Assembly (NCBI GenBank): GCA_000708835.1
Contig: DF236964.1
Coordinates: 310,001-374,000, forward strand
DNA length: 64,000 bases
Reading direction: 5' to 3'
Origin: Klebsormidium nitens
Taxonomy: Eukaryota; Streptophyta; Klebsormidiophyceae; Klebsormidiales; Klebsormidiaceae
Translations under genes and position numbers: made by a program
Notes under the pieces: model-generated
What the model saw: only the letters and a program-made list of their open reading frames with translations
Databases searched by the model: none
What the model was told of the DNA's origin: nothing
In this document: in pieces, positions 10,988 through 22,660 of the stretch
Position numbering within the stretch: the stretch's first letter is position 1
Layout of the letters: each line of letters begins with the position of its first letter

Positions 10988-13900
10988 AAGGATGCAGGTT
11001 GGCGGATGAGTTTGGTAGCTTTCCTCAGCATGATTCTCGAAGCAGTAGGGAGAGTCCAATATATGTAGTAAAAGTAGCTGTCTGAGATCATCGTAGTAAC
11101 ATTTACTTAGCCGCGCTCACCTTTGCTCCTGAACCCGGATATATGCAAACAAGTGAAGCGCAGTTGGCCCGATATAATCCGAAGGAGTACCTAGGAAAAC
11201 GGAAGACGTAAATCGAGTATTTGAAGGGACGGTCATTGAGGGGTTGGGCCGAAAGATCAGTTTGGCAAATCAAGCTTAAGCGTCCGAACGTCCTTGCAAG
11301 CCTGCGCCTCTCAAGGCTTGACCGTGATACTGACCTTCTGAACTAGTAAACCTTCTTGAAGCCAAATCAGGCGCACCAGGCCCTGTTTTAAAATCTTGTC
11401 GCTCAGCTCTTCTCTTCGAAGTGGTGGAGAACTGCGGAGAAGAGTCTTGATATGACATTGATCGGCCGGTCTCACTCACTGCAAAGTGGATCGACAACAT
11501 TTGACTCCAAACGGACTGCTCTATGTCCCTTCTGGACTTCATATGCCGACTATCTGCTATGTATTTCAGTCCGGTCCGAATCAACATATGATCACAATTG
11601 AGTGGCGTTATATACTCTGGTAGTGGCAATGACATTCAACTTGAAGCTTGGGGACCTAAAGGATACCCTAGCGAAGGGCACTGGTCAACGAGCCACTGAA
11701 CGTCAGAACCGGCGCGCCACTGTCTAATTTGGCTTATTTAGATGGGCATAAGTACTTCCAGCTCACACTGACTGTTAAAGAAATCTTTTAAATCTGCAGA
11801 ACTCTGTAGGGGATTTGACGAAACCTAGAGCTGCGGCATCACGAGATGATACGTACATAACACAAATCAGCCTAGCCCAGGCGCCCTTGGGACCAAGACG
11901 ATCACTGTCTGGCCGGCTAGCTTCTTGTAGCCCTGACCAAAGTTCGCAAAGGATCTCCTAGGGCTGCCCCCTTTACCGTGAACAGGCTTAATCTTGCCAC
12001 GATTGCCGCCCGAGTCGGCCCGGGCCCCGGCCCAGCTCTCGCATTGACGTTATACGTGCTTATTTTGAGCTTGCAACCGCCCTTTCAATTTCTGTGCGTG
12101 CGGCCATGTGTTTAAGATTTGTTTGTTTGATCACAGGTTTGATTTGCGTTTCTAATAATCCAATCTGCCTTGTGTACGTGCTGTTCCCGTTGTTGGTGGT
12201 GCATGCAGAAGCCTGGCCGGTTATGCATTAGCTTGGCCGGTGTCGCGATTTTCAGTTGGATCGTTCAACTGACAGTGACCTGCGCTTTTACGCCGAAAGC
12301 GCTACTCCATTTGAAATATGCGTGATATGTGAAGATAAAGACGGGCGTCCGTTGCAAACAGACGTTGTCGATGTGTCACAAAAGCAGAAAGAGCGAAGGC
12401 TGCGAAAATCTCCATGATCGATCGAAGGTCAAGGTCCTAACTTAGTCAGATTTTCTCCTCTCACAGTCACTGAGTACGTCACTGCAACAACGGCCTTTCT
12501 GCAACCGCAAGCATTCATTAAGAGTTTCAAGAAACAGCGCGACTAACAACTTTTGTGGCGATGACGATCTGCCGCCGTCTGAGAACGATACGTCGTTCCC
12601 ACACAAGTCTGGCCAGCAATCTTTCTCAGACGCCAGGGGTTTATGTTGAAAGCATTTTGCTTTATTGAGCGCTTGGCTTCGCTCGGAAGTTCTCAAGCTA
12701 GCTGCCGGGTCTCGATGCTGAGAGACTAGGTCGATCTTTGGATTCCCGGAGCGAGACTGAAATTGTGAACGCTATCATATACGCAAAGCGATTTGCATGG
12801 CACCAAAATCCCGGGAGGCACCTCTAGGTTACCGATTTTCTGTTGCAATCTGCAAGGCTTTCCGCTGGCCAGTGTATGGGTGGGGTATCGCAGCAGTTTG
12901 CACCGAGCGGTCGTTCGAGAACGTCTTGAAGGCTGTGGCATTTCAATGCTGCAGGGATCTGAACGGTTCAATTAATCGACGGATATCTCAAGCCTGAAGT
13001 TAGGCTTAAAGTTTCTTCTCACTCTGATACTGATCAGATGATTGGGTCTTGCTAGCCGGCGCGACGCCCATATGTGCTTCTAGGAAGGCCTGGCAGATTC
13101 AGGGGTAGAATCAGGGTCAGTTCTTAACAGAATATAGACCCGGTCCAATTCCTTAACTCGGCTGAAGACACTTGTTATGTATAGCTTCGTTACAAGTTGT
13201 AGTCATGGGTCACTTGTGCAGGCGCGAATTATCGTGTTTACAGCGCTTCTAGCTAGCTACCTTGACAAACAGACCTAAAAGCCGCTTACCACAAGCTTCT
13301 GCATACAAATCATTTCGAGTGGTTCAAAGTTCCTTCCTTCCTTCCTGTACTCAAAGCGGAAGTAGAGAATTGCACGTTCAGCCTGTCAACTTGTAAGTGG
13401 CTATGACGAGCTTCTTTGAATCTCTTCCAACCAGAGATACCAAAATTGCACGAAGCCACTTCGTCAGTTGCGATTATCAACGAAGTCAGTGAGGACTAGA
13501 CGTCTCTCCCGTCTGAAAGCATCTAATGAAATAAAACCGGCGCTTCTTGCTAGCTCGTAATGGGTGCATTATTTCGAATGCATACGTAGACTGAGGGTCG
13601 ACTCCTGGTTCGTGTCAAGCAATGGAAAAATGCTTGGGCACGGATATGAACCGGCCAGCGCCGATCCATCTTAACGTCTCCTTAGTATTGACCTGACCCC
13701 TGGCCAATTAACATTGGCTTTGTTCTTCTCAACTTGGTTATATGCGGTTGGACATACAGTAGTAGAAAGTGCTACGGGTGTTAAAACCAGTGGCTATGAC
13801 GATTATAGAAAGGCCTGAGCAACGCTACCATCAGGACAAAAGCTCGTGCGTCCTCATGCATGTCGACTCCTCGTTACCAGCCTAAGGCAGAGCCGCTCGA

Positions 13901-16900
13901 CACTTAAGTCAGCTGAAACCTTCACCTTCCGTTCGCTAAGCGAAGCTTTGCGGTTGAGTCCGCTGTAGCTATCAGAAGCATCTTGTTTGCGTAAGCAGCG
14001 GACGTACCTTTCTAGGTATAAGTCCGGGACAGCATTTGGCTTGCGCGTCTGTTGCAACGGCGCGCTGATCTTCAACAACGCTCAGACAACTGTTTCCGGG
14101 TCGTTACTAGCCGGCGCTTGCCTTTTTCGGCAATGATTGGAACCGGCTGGCCATTGGGTCACGATGGCTCAGAGACGGCGGAAGAGATGGATGCCACATA
14201 ATTTGAACTTTAAACACATCGAGGGGTCCAAAGGTTCAATCTTTGCTGCTCGTGTCTGCCTCCGTGAGAAATGAGACGGTTACTGGTCTCTGGTCTCTGT
14301 GGAGTAGTCTGCCCATATGGTCTTGTGTCACGTCACCAACGGATATATAAGACAAGCAGTTTTTGTACGACTTGGGATAATCAATTGTGGGCTCTTCGAC
14401 CATGAAGGTGGTCACAGTTTACCTGGGTCTGAGCCTGCCCCCTTTCCATGGAAGCATCTCTTTGCAAACCCTGTTTTGTAAGCTGGCCTATGAAGCTGAC
14501 CCCTTGGCGAATCTGGTGCCCTTGAATGAACGAGCGCGAGGTACGGTCGCCCACTCCCTGCATGGCGGTCGGTCGGCTTACAACGCCGATCGTCCGCCGC
14601 AGTGGATTATGGAGTAATCCGATTCTACTTCGATCCTTCGAGCATCATTCAGTGGATTTCAATTACTCACAGAAGCCCTTGACAATTTCAAGCAGCAAGC
14701 CACCCCCGCTGAGGCTTGGCTGCGACATCCAGACTGGCACTCAATTGTATGCAGTGCAGTCTCGTCATCTGTTTTGTGAGCTTGAGCTGAATCCTTTGGT
14801 AGCGCTTGCGTGGCGCCCTGCGATCGTAGTGGATCTCGCGTGCGTGAATAAGGAGAAACCCCCTTCTCCTTTGCGGTCCATATAAGATTTGTCAGGTCCT
14901 AGTGGCTCAGACCGAAGCAAGTGTGCGCCTTCTGATCGAGTCTGCCAGTCGCGCGCTTTAGGCCCCGCACCGTCCAACGGGAAATGTATTGTTGACCAAG
15001 ATAGGCACAGTCGTTCTAAAGGTGACTGTTCTTCGATCGAATCTGCAATTCCTTCCTACCTTGATTGTAAGGGAAAAGTGACCACCATTTGCACTTCAGC
15101 GAAGATGCAGTAGCCAGCTCGGGGTCTAAAAGATCGACTCCGATCCGGGCCCTTGTGTTTCCTGAGCTGCGTTCCTGGGCGCCCATTGCTTTTTGAGAAC
15201 CTGCCTCCAATTGCCTCGTGAATAGTATTTGTAGATTCTGAACCAGTGGACAGACTTATACGTTTGAAAATGCCGTCTGAATATCAAATACTCCGTCGTA
15301 AGTCTTGATCGTATAAAATGAATTTTTCTTCTACTGATCAAGATATTAATATTGCATATGGCCGTCAGGATTTGCGCTGGACGAACGGCTTCGCTGTTTG
15401 ACAATCTGACTTTATTGCAGCAAGGCAGTATTGCAGCCAAGCAACAAAACATGAGCTTTGTTTTGAAGTCAAGTCTCAAACGTAGTCGCTGAAGGAAAAG
15501 AGGGAGACTGCACAACCCAATGTACATGTGAGTATTATACACGTGGCAAAGGTCCAGATTCCATTGAGCAGTAACAAAAGCCGTAAAAGAATCTGCACTA
15601 GGTTTGGCGATGACGAGCAACCTTTTGAACAGTGGCTGCTCAGGGGCTTGCATTGATTGCAAATCGGCCTGAGCCGTGTCTGGAAAGGATTTTTCCGACA
15701 ACGTTTCCAAAACTAGTGTCGACAATTGAGATTGTGTGCACAAACAGCTTCAGAGCCTGCACAGCCGCAATCGTTAGCAGCCAATTGATTCCACCAATGG
15801 TCAGAAACTCTGACCCGGTCAGCAGCCCCACCTTATCTCGCAGCTTGCAGATATTGGGTAATTATCAACCGGGCAGTCCGCTAGGATGACGTCTCGTGCG
15901 GTGCATCAAGTGTTTTTTCCATCGAACAATCGCCCCGAACATTATAATTTATGGACGCCTAATTCGTGACAGGTGTCGCAAATCTTTGCAATATGCACTG
16001 CAGTTCTATCTTCTTAAGTCCTGGATTTGTTCAATTTGCAATGGAGTGCAGAAGAATGGGCGCAGCATATGCGAGCACGCTCTCGTAAAGCAGCTTAGCG
16101 CTTTGATTGAGTCATACGACTCACTGCGGCGAGACGAGGAAGCATCGACAGCGGAAAATAAAGCTGTCGGTAATTCTGTATTGCTCCAGCTCGATCTGAA
16201 GCTCTTCAGCAACCCTTGAACCTTTCCGGTGCGTAACGGTTCCAAAGGGTGATTTGTGGAGAACGGTTCGCTTTCGTGGACGTCATCGGTATCGGAGATC
16301 CTCGCTGCACCCGTCATCAGCTCCGCAGAGTTTAGTATGATGACGTAGCTTAATGCTCTTCAAGCTTGTGCTTTTTGAATCGGGGTCGTTTTGCAGCTAA
16401 GAAGTCAATCAAACGCAATTTAATTTCAGTCAACCTCTTCGCAGTGCGGCCAAATATGCCAGATCCTGCCCAATGGGTGGAGATTAGGAACTTAAATGCT
16501 GGTGGAAGAAAATCGCAGGTATGACGTTTTCATCGCGCACTACCAAGTTCCATGAAGCGAACCGGTCCAGCATTCCGTCTCTCGAAAGCGATTCTAACGA
16601 ATATTTCTTCTTTGAATTTCGGCTCTCATAAACATCATATACGCACCTTGACATAGGTTGAGATGTGACTGCTTTCCTCAGTAACGTGTGAATAAACTGC
16701 AGCTTTTGGCAATGATGAATCTGCAATGGTCAGGCTGCCTGCATGGGCCGGGCCACTCTAGATTAGAGGCCTCTCCCTGATGCCATCGGATCCTCGAGAG
16801 CTTGTCGTCATTGTTGCTTGACCTGATACCAGCGTGAGTAGATCAATATGGATCACTACGTACTGGCCCTAAGAGCTTCGCTGCCAATCTTATGAACGAA

Positions 16901-17480
16901 TCGAACAAGTCCAAATTCAGTCCTCGTACTGCAGTCATAAGTAGAAGCTGCTGTGGGCTCCGGCGAGAAGCGTACGCGTGTTCTAAGTGGCTCATGTTCC
17001 TGCCAGATTACCGTCGAGGTGTGCTTTCTGCTTTGACGACCGTATTGAAGCTGTGTAGCGCAAGATGGGCAAGCCTCCTCCGCCAAGCAGGCCAGAGGCT
17101 AGGTTTGGTCATGTGTTGCAGAAAGGACGAGCAAGGATGAGGAGAGGCTTCATCTTGCAGGGTGTGATCCGATGAGCCGCACGCATAATCGTTCTTGAAT
17201 TGGCCCTCTGTGGCCCTAGTTCACTCTTTGCAGGTTTCGAGGGGTATCAAGATTTTGAGTTGTTCTTGCGTCAGTGTCTGCAGTGCCGATAGGCCGTCAG
17301 CACATCATTCTATCCTGTTCTAGCATTTGTCTTTGAGACCTCAGGTGCGTCGTCAGCGGTCGAATCTCCGCAGAAGTATCTCCGCCACACGCGATGTGCA
17401 AGGGGTCCAAAAGCAGCCCCACTCACCCACGCCTGATGTTAAGATTTTGTTTCTGAAGGTAATCAGTGAGAACCGGCAGG
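10988..17480. other. Gene-poor intergenic DNA
   Basis: No exon with recognisable protein similarity. Small features seen are a CTTCC microsatellite near 13,330 and a GC-only block near 12,010-12,035. Variants of the TGGC-ATGA motif common to the repeats of this window occur at 13,397, 13,792, 14,104, 15,604 and 16,706. A 205-codon open frame on the minus strand (15,126-15,743) resembles no known family and is within what chance allows. The stretch probably consists of older, unalignable repeat units. Confidence 0.5.
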
Positions 17481-19040
17481 CGATGAAATCCCACGACCAG
17501 ACCGACTACGAAGACCAACGTCGGGTCAGAGCGGAACCGCTCGCATCTTGTTGCATTGGTGGAAGCGCCTTGAAAGTGGTCCAAACGGGGCGATTAGTAA
17601 ACCACCGGATTTGAATGGGCACTAAAGTTGCCGTCACGTATTCTAGTGATTAGCTTCATGTTTAGAAACCATGATTTCGTGAGCTGTATTCTTGCTTTCA
17701 AAGCGCCGACAGCCACTGCAAAGTCTACGTCTCTCATCGTTTGAGAGCTGTCGCAATGATTAAAGATCAGCCGCTGGCAAACACGACCGCAAACCAGGGC
17801 CTCGTACAGATCAATGATGCCACTTTGACAGGCCGTTACCGTGTCCTACTTTTCCACATCAAACCGCGATTCCTCTGATAGAAGCATGAGCACCCATGTG
17901 GAGCGGTTTGGATAAGCCGAAAGCTAAAACGACTGCTTTCCAGGTGTAGATAATGATGGGCGTTACAGTAAGCTGACCGTGACAGAGATTGACGTGCGAA
18001 GGCCCAGGGGCTGTAAACACTTTTAACATAGATGTTCCAGGCGCTTTCAATCGCAAACCAGAAGGCCTACTTGTCCTTATGAAACAAACAGGGTCTTTTG
18101 CGCAATTGATAAATCAGTGTCACAATTGATCTTTAAATATTAAAAGTGCAAGCTTTTTTCAGAGCGTGTACGTAAAAGACCATGAGACGTCCATGAGACA
18201 TTGGTTAAATCCTGATAGAGTACGGCCGTTCCAATTGCGCAAAGTAAGACGAAGAAGAATACGGAGAGCCTTAACTTTTGCGTAGCCGCCAAGGAATATT
18301 TCCCTTCAGTATCTAAATGAACCACATGTGCGACGTCAGCCTCTTATGATTCATGACATTCTGCGCCAATCGTCGTACATTTTCGTAACCGTTTGCAAGC
18401 TTTCCATCACTCACCTAAAAACCAAACAAAGGACTGCGCGCCGCAGAGCTGCACCCCCAAGGTAGCCTGGGATAGGAAGGAAAGTCCCACAAAGCCAATC
18501 ACCAAATTTGTTCCTTCGTCGAATGCCCTGTACGTCATTCTGCAGATTTGAAGATTTGCGGGTGTCGGGCGCTGATTCGTACACTTTGGCCTTTAACATG
18601 ATGACCAATCACTTGCTATTGACTATGAGCCGCCGAATGTTCCCTCTGCCCACGAGCGAAGTTTTGCTGTCGTCACCTCCCGGCCAGAGATTTTCTGAGA
18701 AAGGAGTCACTGGTCATTTTCAGCCGCTAGCCGCTTCAGCACTTTGGACGTCTGATCAGAGCTGCCAAGCAGGTGTGCATCAAAAAAAGTCAGGATCAAT
18801 GATCCACAAAATTTGTTCGGTGCAACATCGAAGGAAAAAGTACGACCGCCGGTCGGGGGCCAGCGCCCCCGGACCCCGACTGGCCCACCGGGCTACAATC
18901 ACCAATCATGACCAATGCAATTTAATGGAAGGGTCCAGGCTACTAGGTGTAAGCATTAAGCCAATTAGCTTACTTTGGATATTCTGCCAGATGGCAATGG
19001 CGCAGCAGGGGACTTGGTCCGATTATGGGCCAATGTAGGT
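17480..19040. repeat. Compound dispersed repeat, copy 1
   Basis: Two blocks recur in the same order and orientation further along. 17,489-18,010 matches 19,398-19,940; shared landmarks are GACCAACGTCGG, the GCGCC-CGACAGC block, and GAGC-GTTGGATAAGCC-AAAGCTAA-like ends. 18,330-19,040 matches 21,524-22,230; shared landmarks are a CATGACA-TCTGCGCC block and the GGACTTGGTCCGATT-GGCCAATG block at 19,011 and 22,180. Percent identity cannot be given by eye, but matches are interrupted by indels. The 176-codon open frame at 18,508-19,038 lies in this repeat and is not kept in copy 2. Confidence 0.6.
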
Positions 19041-19389
19041 CTATGCATCCTACGAACCAACAATTTTCTGCTGAGAAGTAGGTGATTCCATTTTCATAAG
19101 ATTAAGTAAAATGTAAGTTTAGAAGTGAACACCTCTGGCAGAGCATGTCGGGTTCGTGTCCTGCTTTGAATTCCTCAAGGAATCCAGAGTTAAAAATGAA
19201 CACGAGTTCGGTTCAGAAGCTGCTGGCAAAAATGATTGAAGACCATTCAGCCGCTGACGAAACAACCTGTGAACGACAATGGGCTGGCCTGTAGAATCAA
19301 CTGCTAGAGTTCCTTATTTTGATTCTGCAAGGCCGCGCCTTGACTCCCTTTGTTGATGCCAACTACAGCCCTTCTTCACTCAAGTAGTA

Positions 19390-22230
19390 GTCAATGACGT
19401 GCCAGACTCACTACCAAGACCAACGTCGGCCTTTACGTTATCAGACGCAGGACCGGTGTTTGCATCTTCTTGCATCGCCGAGAGCTCCTTAATTCTTGAA
19501 AGTGCTCCAAAAGGGACCTGAAGTGAATCGCGCCCAACAAAGTGACGGATAAAAGTGGATTCCGATATGATCTAGGAGGAGCACGAGAAGTACCGTCACC
19601 TTGTCGTTATCTGTTGTTACAGCACTGTTTTTTGATGTTATCTTACGGTGCTGAGGAGGTCAACTTTGATCTCTAAATGCGAGTCGGATCTTTCGGAGCC
19701 CTTTCTAAGCGCCCCGACAGCGAAAGCCTCGTTTAAAACTGTATCTCACTGCGAGCCGTGGCAGCAGTGATCGCAAAACAGCCGCTGCCCAAAGCGGGGC
19801 GATCGCATCTCATCCAGGTCGAGACGCCACGTTGACAGCCCGTTTCTTCATCCGATTCAAACTGTGGGTCCTCCAATGAAAGCATGAGCGCTTATCTGCA
19901 GCGGCCTGGATAAGCCAAAGCTAATTATGGAAAACTGAACTTTTGAGACCAATTTCCGGACTGCCCGCCGGTTTGGTACTGTTTTGGTCTCACTCACAGC
20001 CGCTTTAGGCGGCCTTCTTTTGATTATACAGGACTTCCTTAATATGTTGGGTTTATCTCTGGTCTCAGTATGGGCTTTCGTATATAGTACGATGACTCCT
20101 GCTTGAGCTGCAGCCAGGGCAAGAAACGAATTGGTTGATTAGCAAGCGCTTCGACGTCAGCTTCCGATACGAGAACGAGTTCCTCTCAACCCATTGAATC
20201 CCAAGCGTTTATGATGGCCATGACGAACGACGGCCAGTCGAGGTGAGTCAACCTGACTGCTGCTATGAGCCACAACCCTTTGAAGATTTCATCCCCTTTG
20301 TTGGGCGTTAATTCGTCAACGGAACGAGCTATTGATTTAAGCTTGCGACACGATGATGGCCGGAGAGCGGCAGGCCCTGGCGACGTAACGGTTCTGTCAG
20401 CGTTAAGCGATAGTTCGCGTCCGCGAGGTTCTGGAAATGTCCCTTCGCATGACGTAGCGCAGCAATCTGAGAGCGCGTATGGAGAGATTTCCTTTCACTT
20501 ATCTGGGTTGACTTGCCGAATAGTGAATAACAAGGATGCCAATGACGAGGCCGAGCAATGCTTGCCACGTTCAAGCAGAAAGGTGCTTCTTGCTGCATGG
20601 AGGCCCACCGAATAAGCAAAACCTCCGCAGTATGAGACTTAGAGCAGTCCTCGGACATGCGAGACACGTCAGAATCGAAAGAAGCCTTGCTATTGGTGGA
20701 GTTTCAGAGAATACCTTCCCAGATTGTGGCTCTTGATTTGACGGTGACCCAAATGGACCTAATCGATCTTGTCACTACAATTCCGAAGTCTTCAAGGGGA
20801 GCCGGTCTCGTAGGAGTCTATTGCAAGTTTGAGAAGGTCACGCTAAAACACCTGGACACGCCAAATAGTGTTTGGTTGTCATGCGTAGTTTTGCGTCCTA
20901 AAGGCAGGACAAAAGCAGACCTTGAATCCAATAGGGGAACGGCAATGCTTAATAAGGCGGAGCACCTGATTGGTGGCCATTTCAGACCACTGCGGCATTC
21001 CTTTTGGCTCCACCGAGTCGATTCATGCAGTGACATCACCTTCAGAGCGATAAAGTAACCAGACATGTATGATGCCAGCAGACTACAGCCGTAAGATGAT
21101 GAAATTGGTACAGCAGTACGCAAAGCTTTGATACCCTTTGAGCCCGGCTTTCGAAAGTATGAGATTCATGGGGGTGCCAGTGGTTCACCGTTATTCATCA
21201 GAATTCTCTGACATAAGGCAGCTTTCTCTCAACCCTTGGGCAGGTCTCAAACGAAGAGTCAACCGTCGAAAATGACTACTAAGAGCGTGCAGCAGCGTGG
21301 GTTCCAAGCCAGTGGCTGGAACGTGCTTAAGCGCTGCAGATTTCTGTTTGATTGCGACGTCCTCTTGTGAGCATGCTTGGTGAGGCTGGTATACCATTTA
21401 AGCAGGGACTTTCAGAACGAACAAGATGGTGCGAAGAAGACTACCGCGAAGAGCCGTTAACGCCACAGCCCACTCTTTGATGTTCGATCACTTCCGCATG
21501 AGCAGCGACCTAGAACCGCATGCCTGACGTCAACCTTTAATGTTCATGACAATCTGCGCCGTCGTCGTGTACGCTTGTAAGCGTCTGCAATCTTCGGGCG
21601 AAGGACTACCGCAGCTGCACCACTACTAATAGACCAGGAGCCTGAGACATGAAGCAAATGCCCACAAAGCCGATCAAGATTGTTACTTCGCGTGCCACCT
21701 GCGTTACTTTGCAACTCTGGAGATATGTGGCTGTCGGGCACTGATTCAGAGTTTGGCCATCAATTTAAGGGCCAGATATGGCTTTCCTTTTGGAATGAGT
21801 CGCCGACGCTTCCTCTGCTCACAAGCGAAGAGGATTTTCCGTGTCATTGCTTTGCTGTCTTTAACTCTTGGCCAAAAGGCTTCTGAGAGTTCTTCTCACA
21901 AGTCCCTGGCCACTTTTCGGCAGTAGTAGCGTCAGCAATAATCAGAGCTCTGACCAATAATCAGAGCTGCCAGCACGCGTGTTGTAAGGAACCAAATAAC
22001 GGTTCACAACGTCTCGTTTGGTGCGAGATGAGGAGAAAAAGAGCGAGCGATCCCCGGCCCGGAATCGACCTACTGGTAACGACCACGAATCATGACCATT
22101 GCAAGCTGCTGACAGGGTCAGCTTTGATTAGCATACGAAGGTTTGGATCTTATGCCCACATGGCAGTGATGCACCAGGGGACTTGGTCCGATTGTCGGCC
22201 AATGAATGGTCCATTTGCCCTGCGAGCCAG
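19390..22230. repeat. Compound dispersed repeat, copy 2
   Basis: Second copy of the 17,480-19,040 unit. Its two blocks (19,398-19,940 and 21,524-22,230) are separated by about 1.6 kb instead of about 0.4 kb, so either this copy gained about 1.2 kb or the other lost it. The extra segment (about 19,950-21,500) holds only unrecognised short open frames. A local direct repeat of CAATAATCAGAGCT occurs twice at about 21,937-21,970. Confidence 0.55.
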
Positions 22231-22660
22231 CGGATCCTCGAACCGAGTCTATTCTACGAATTGAAGTCGCTTCCGTCCACGAAACTTGCCGACCCGTCCG
22301 TCAAAGACGCTCTGGTCTTTCACCACCCGAGTCCAGCGCTTGAAATCTAACTGCGCTGCTAAAATGTATATATTGGATATCCTACATGCATTGTTATTTG
22401 AAGGACCTGAACTGCAATCGGCAATGAGGGACGCGTGCGTGAGTAGGCCTGTCGGTCAAAGAGTCGGTGACGCAAGCGTGGACCGTTGCAGAGCCGAAGT
22501 GGCAATCGGGGGGCGTAGAACTACAAGCAGTAGCCGAGTGCCGAGATCTAGAAATCTGCTCGCCGCTTTCATAAGGCTTCCCGACCGATTGGCTGGAGAG
22601 TTCGAAAGGGCCGGTTTTTTGTGCAGCAGCTCTGTTTTGAAAGATTTGTCGAGCCCATCC
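22140..22660. repeat. Diverged satellite-related monomer
   Basis: Contains both landmarks of the 31-35 kb satellite in the right order. GGCAGTGATGCACCAGGGG with GACTTGGTCC is near 22,162, and CGGCAATGAGGGACGCG followed by TGCGTGAGTAGG is near 22,420. A GCAGAGCC block near 22,487 and a GCGGAGCCAGAAC-like sequence also fit the monomer. The two landmarks are about 260 bp apart, compared with about 320 bp in the core array. Confidence 0.55.

Noticed and set aside
15126-15743. 205-codon open frame on the minus strand
   Set aside because: No recognisable motif, no coding-like composition, and in 64 kb with about half G+C a frame of this length is expected at roughly the level of chance.
18508-19038. 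176-codon open frame on the plus strand
   Set aside because: It lies in the compound repeat, and the matching region at 21,680-22,260 does not keep the frame.
22225-22250. Sequence resembling a tRNA T-loop (GGTTCGAGGATCC on the minus strand)
   Set aside because: No acceptor stem, anticodon arm or A box at the right distance; no tRNA gene can be folded by eye here.
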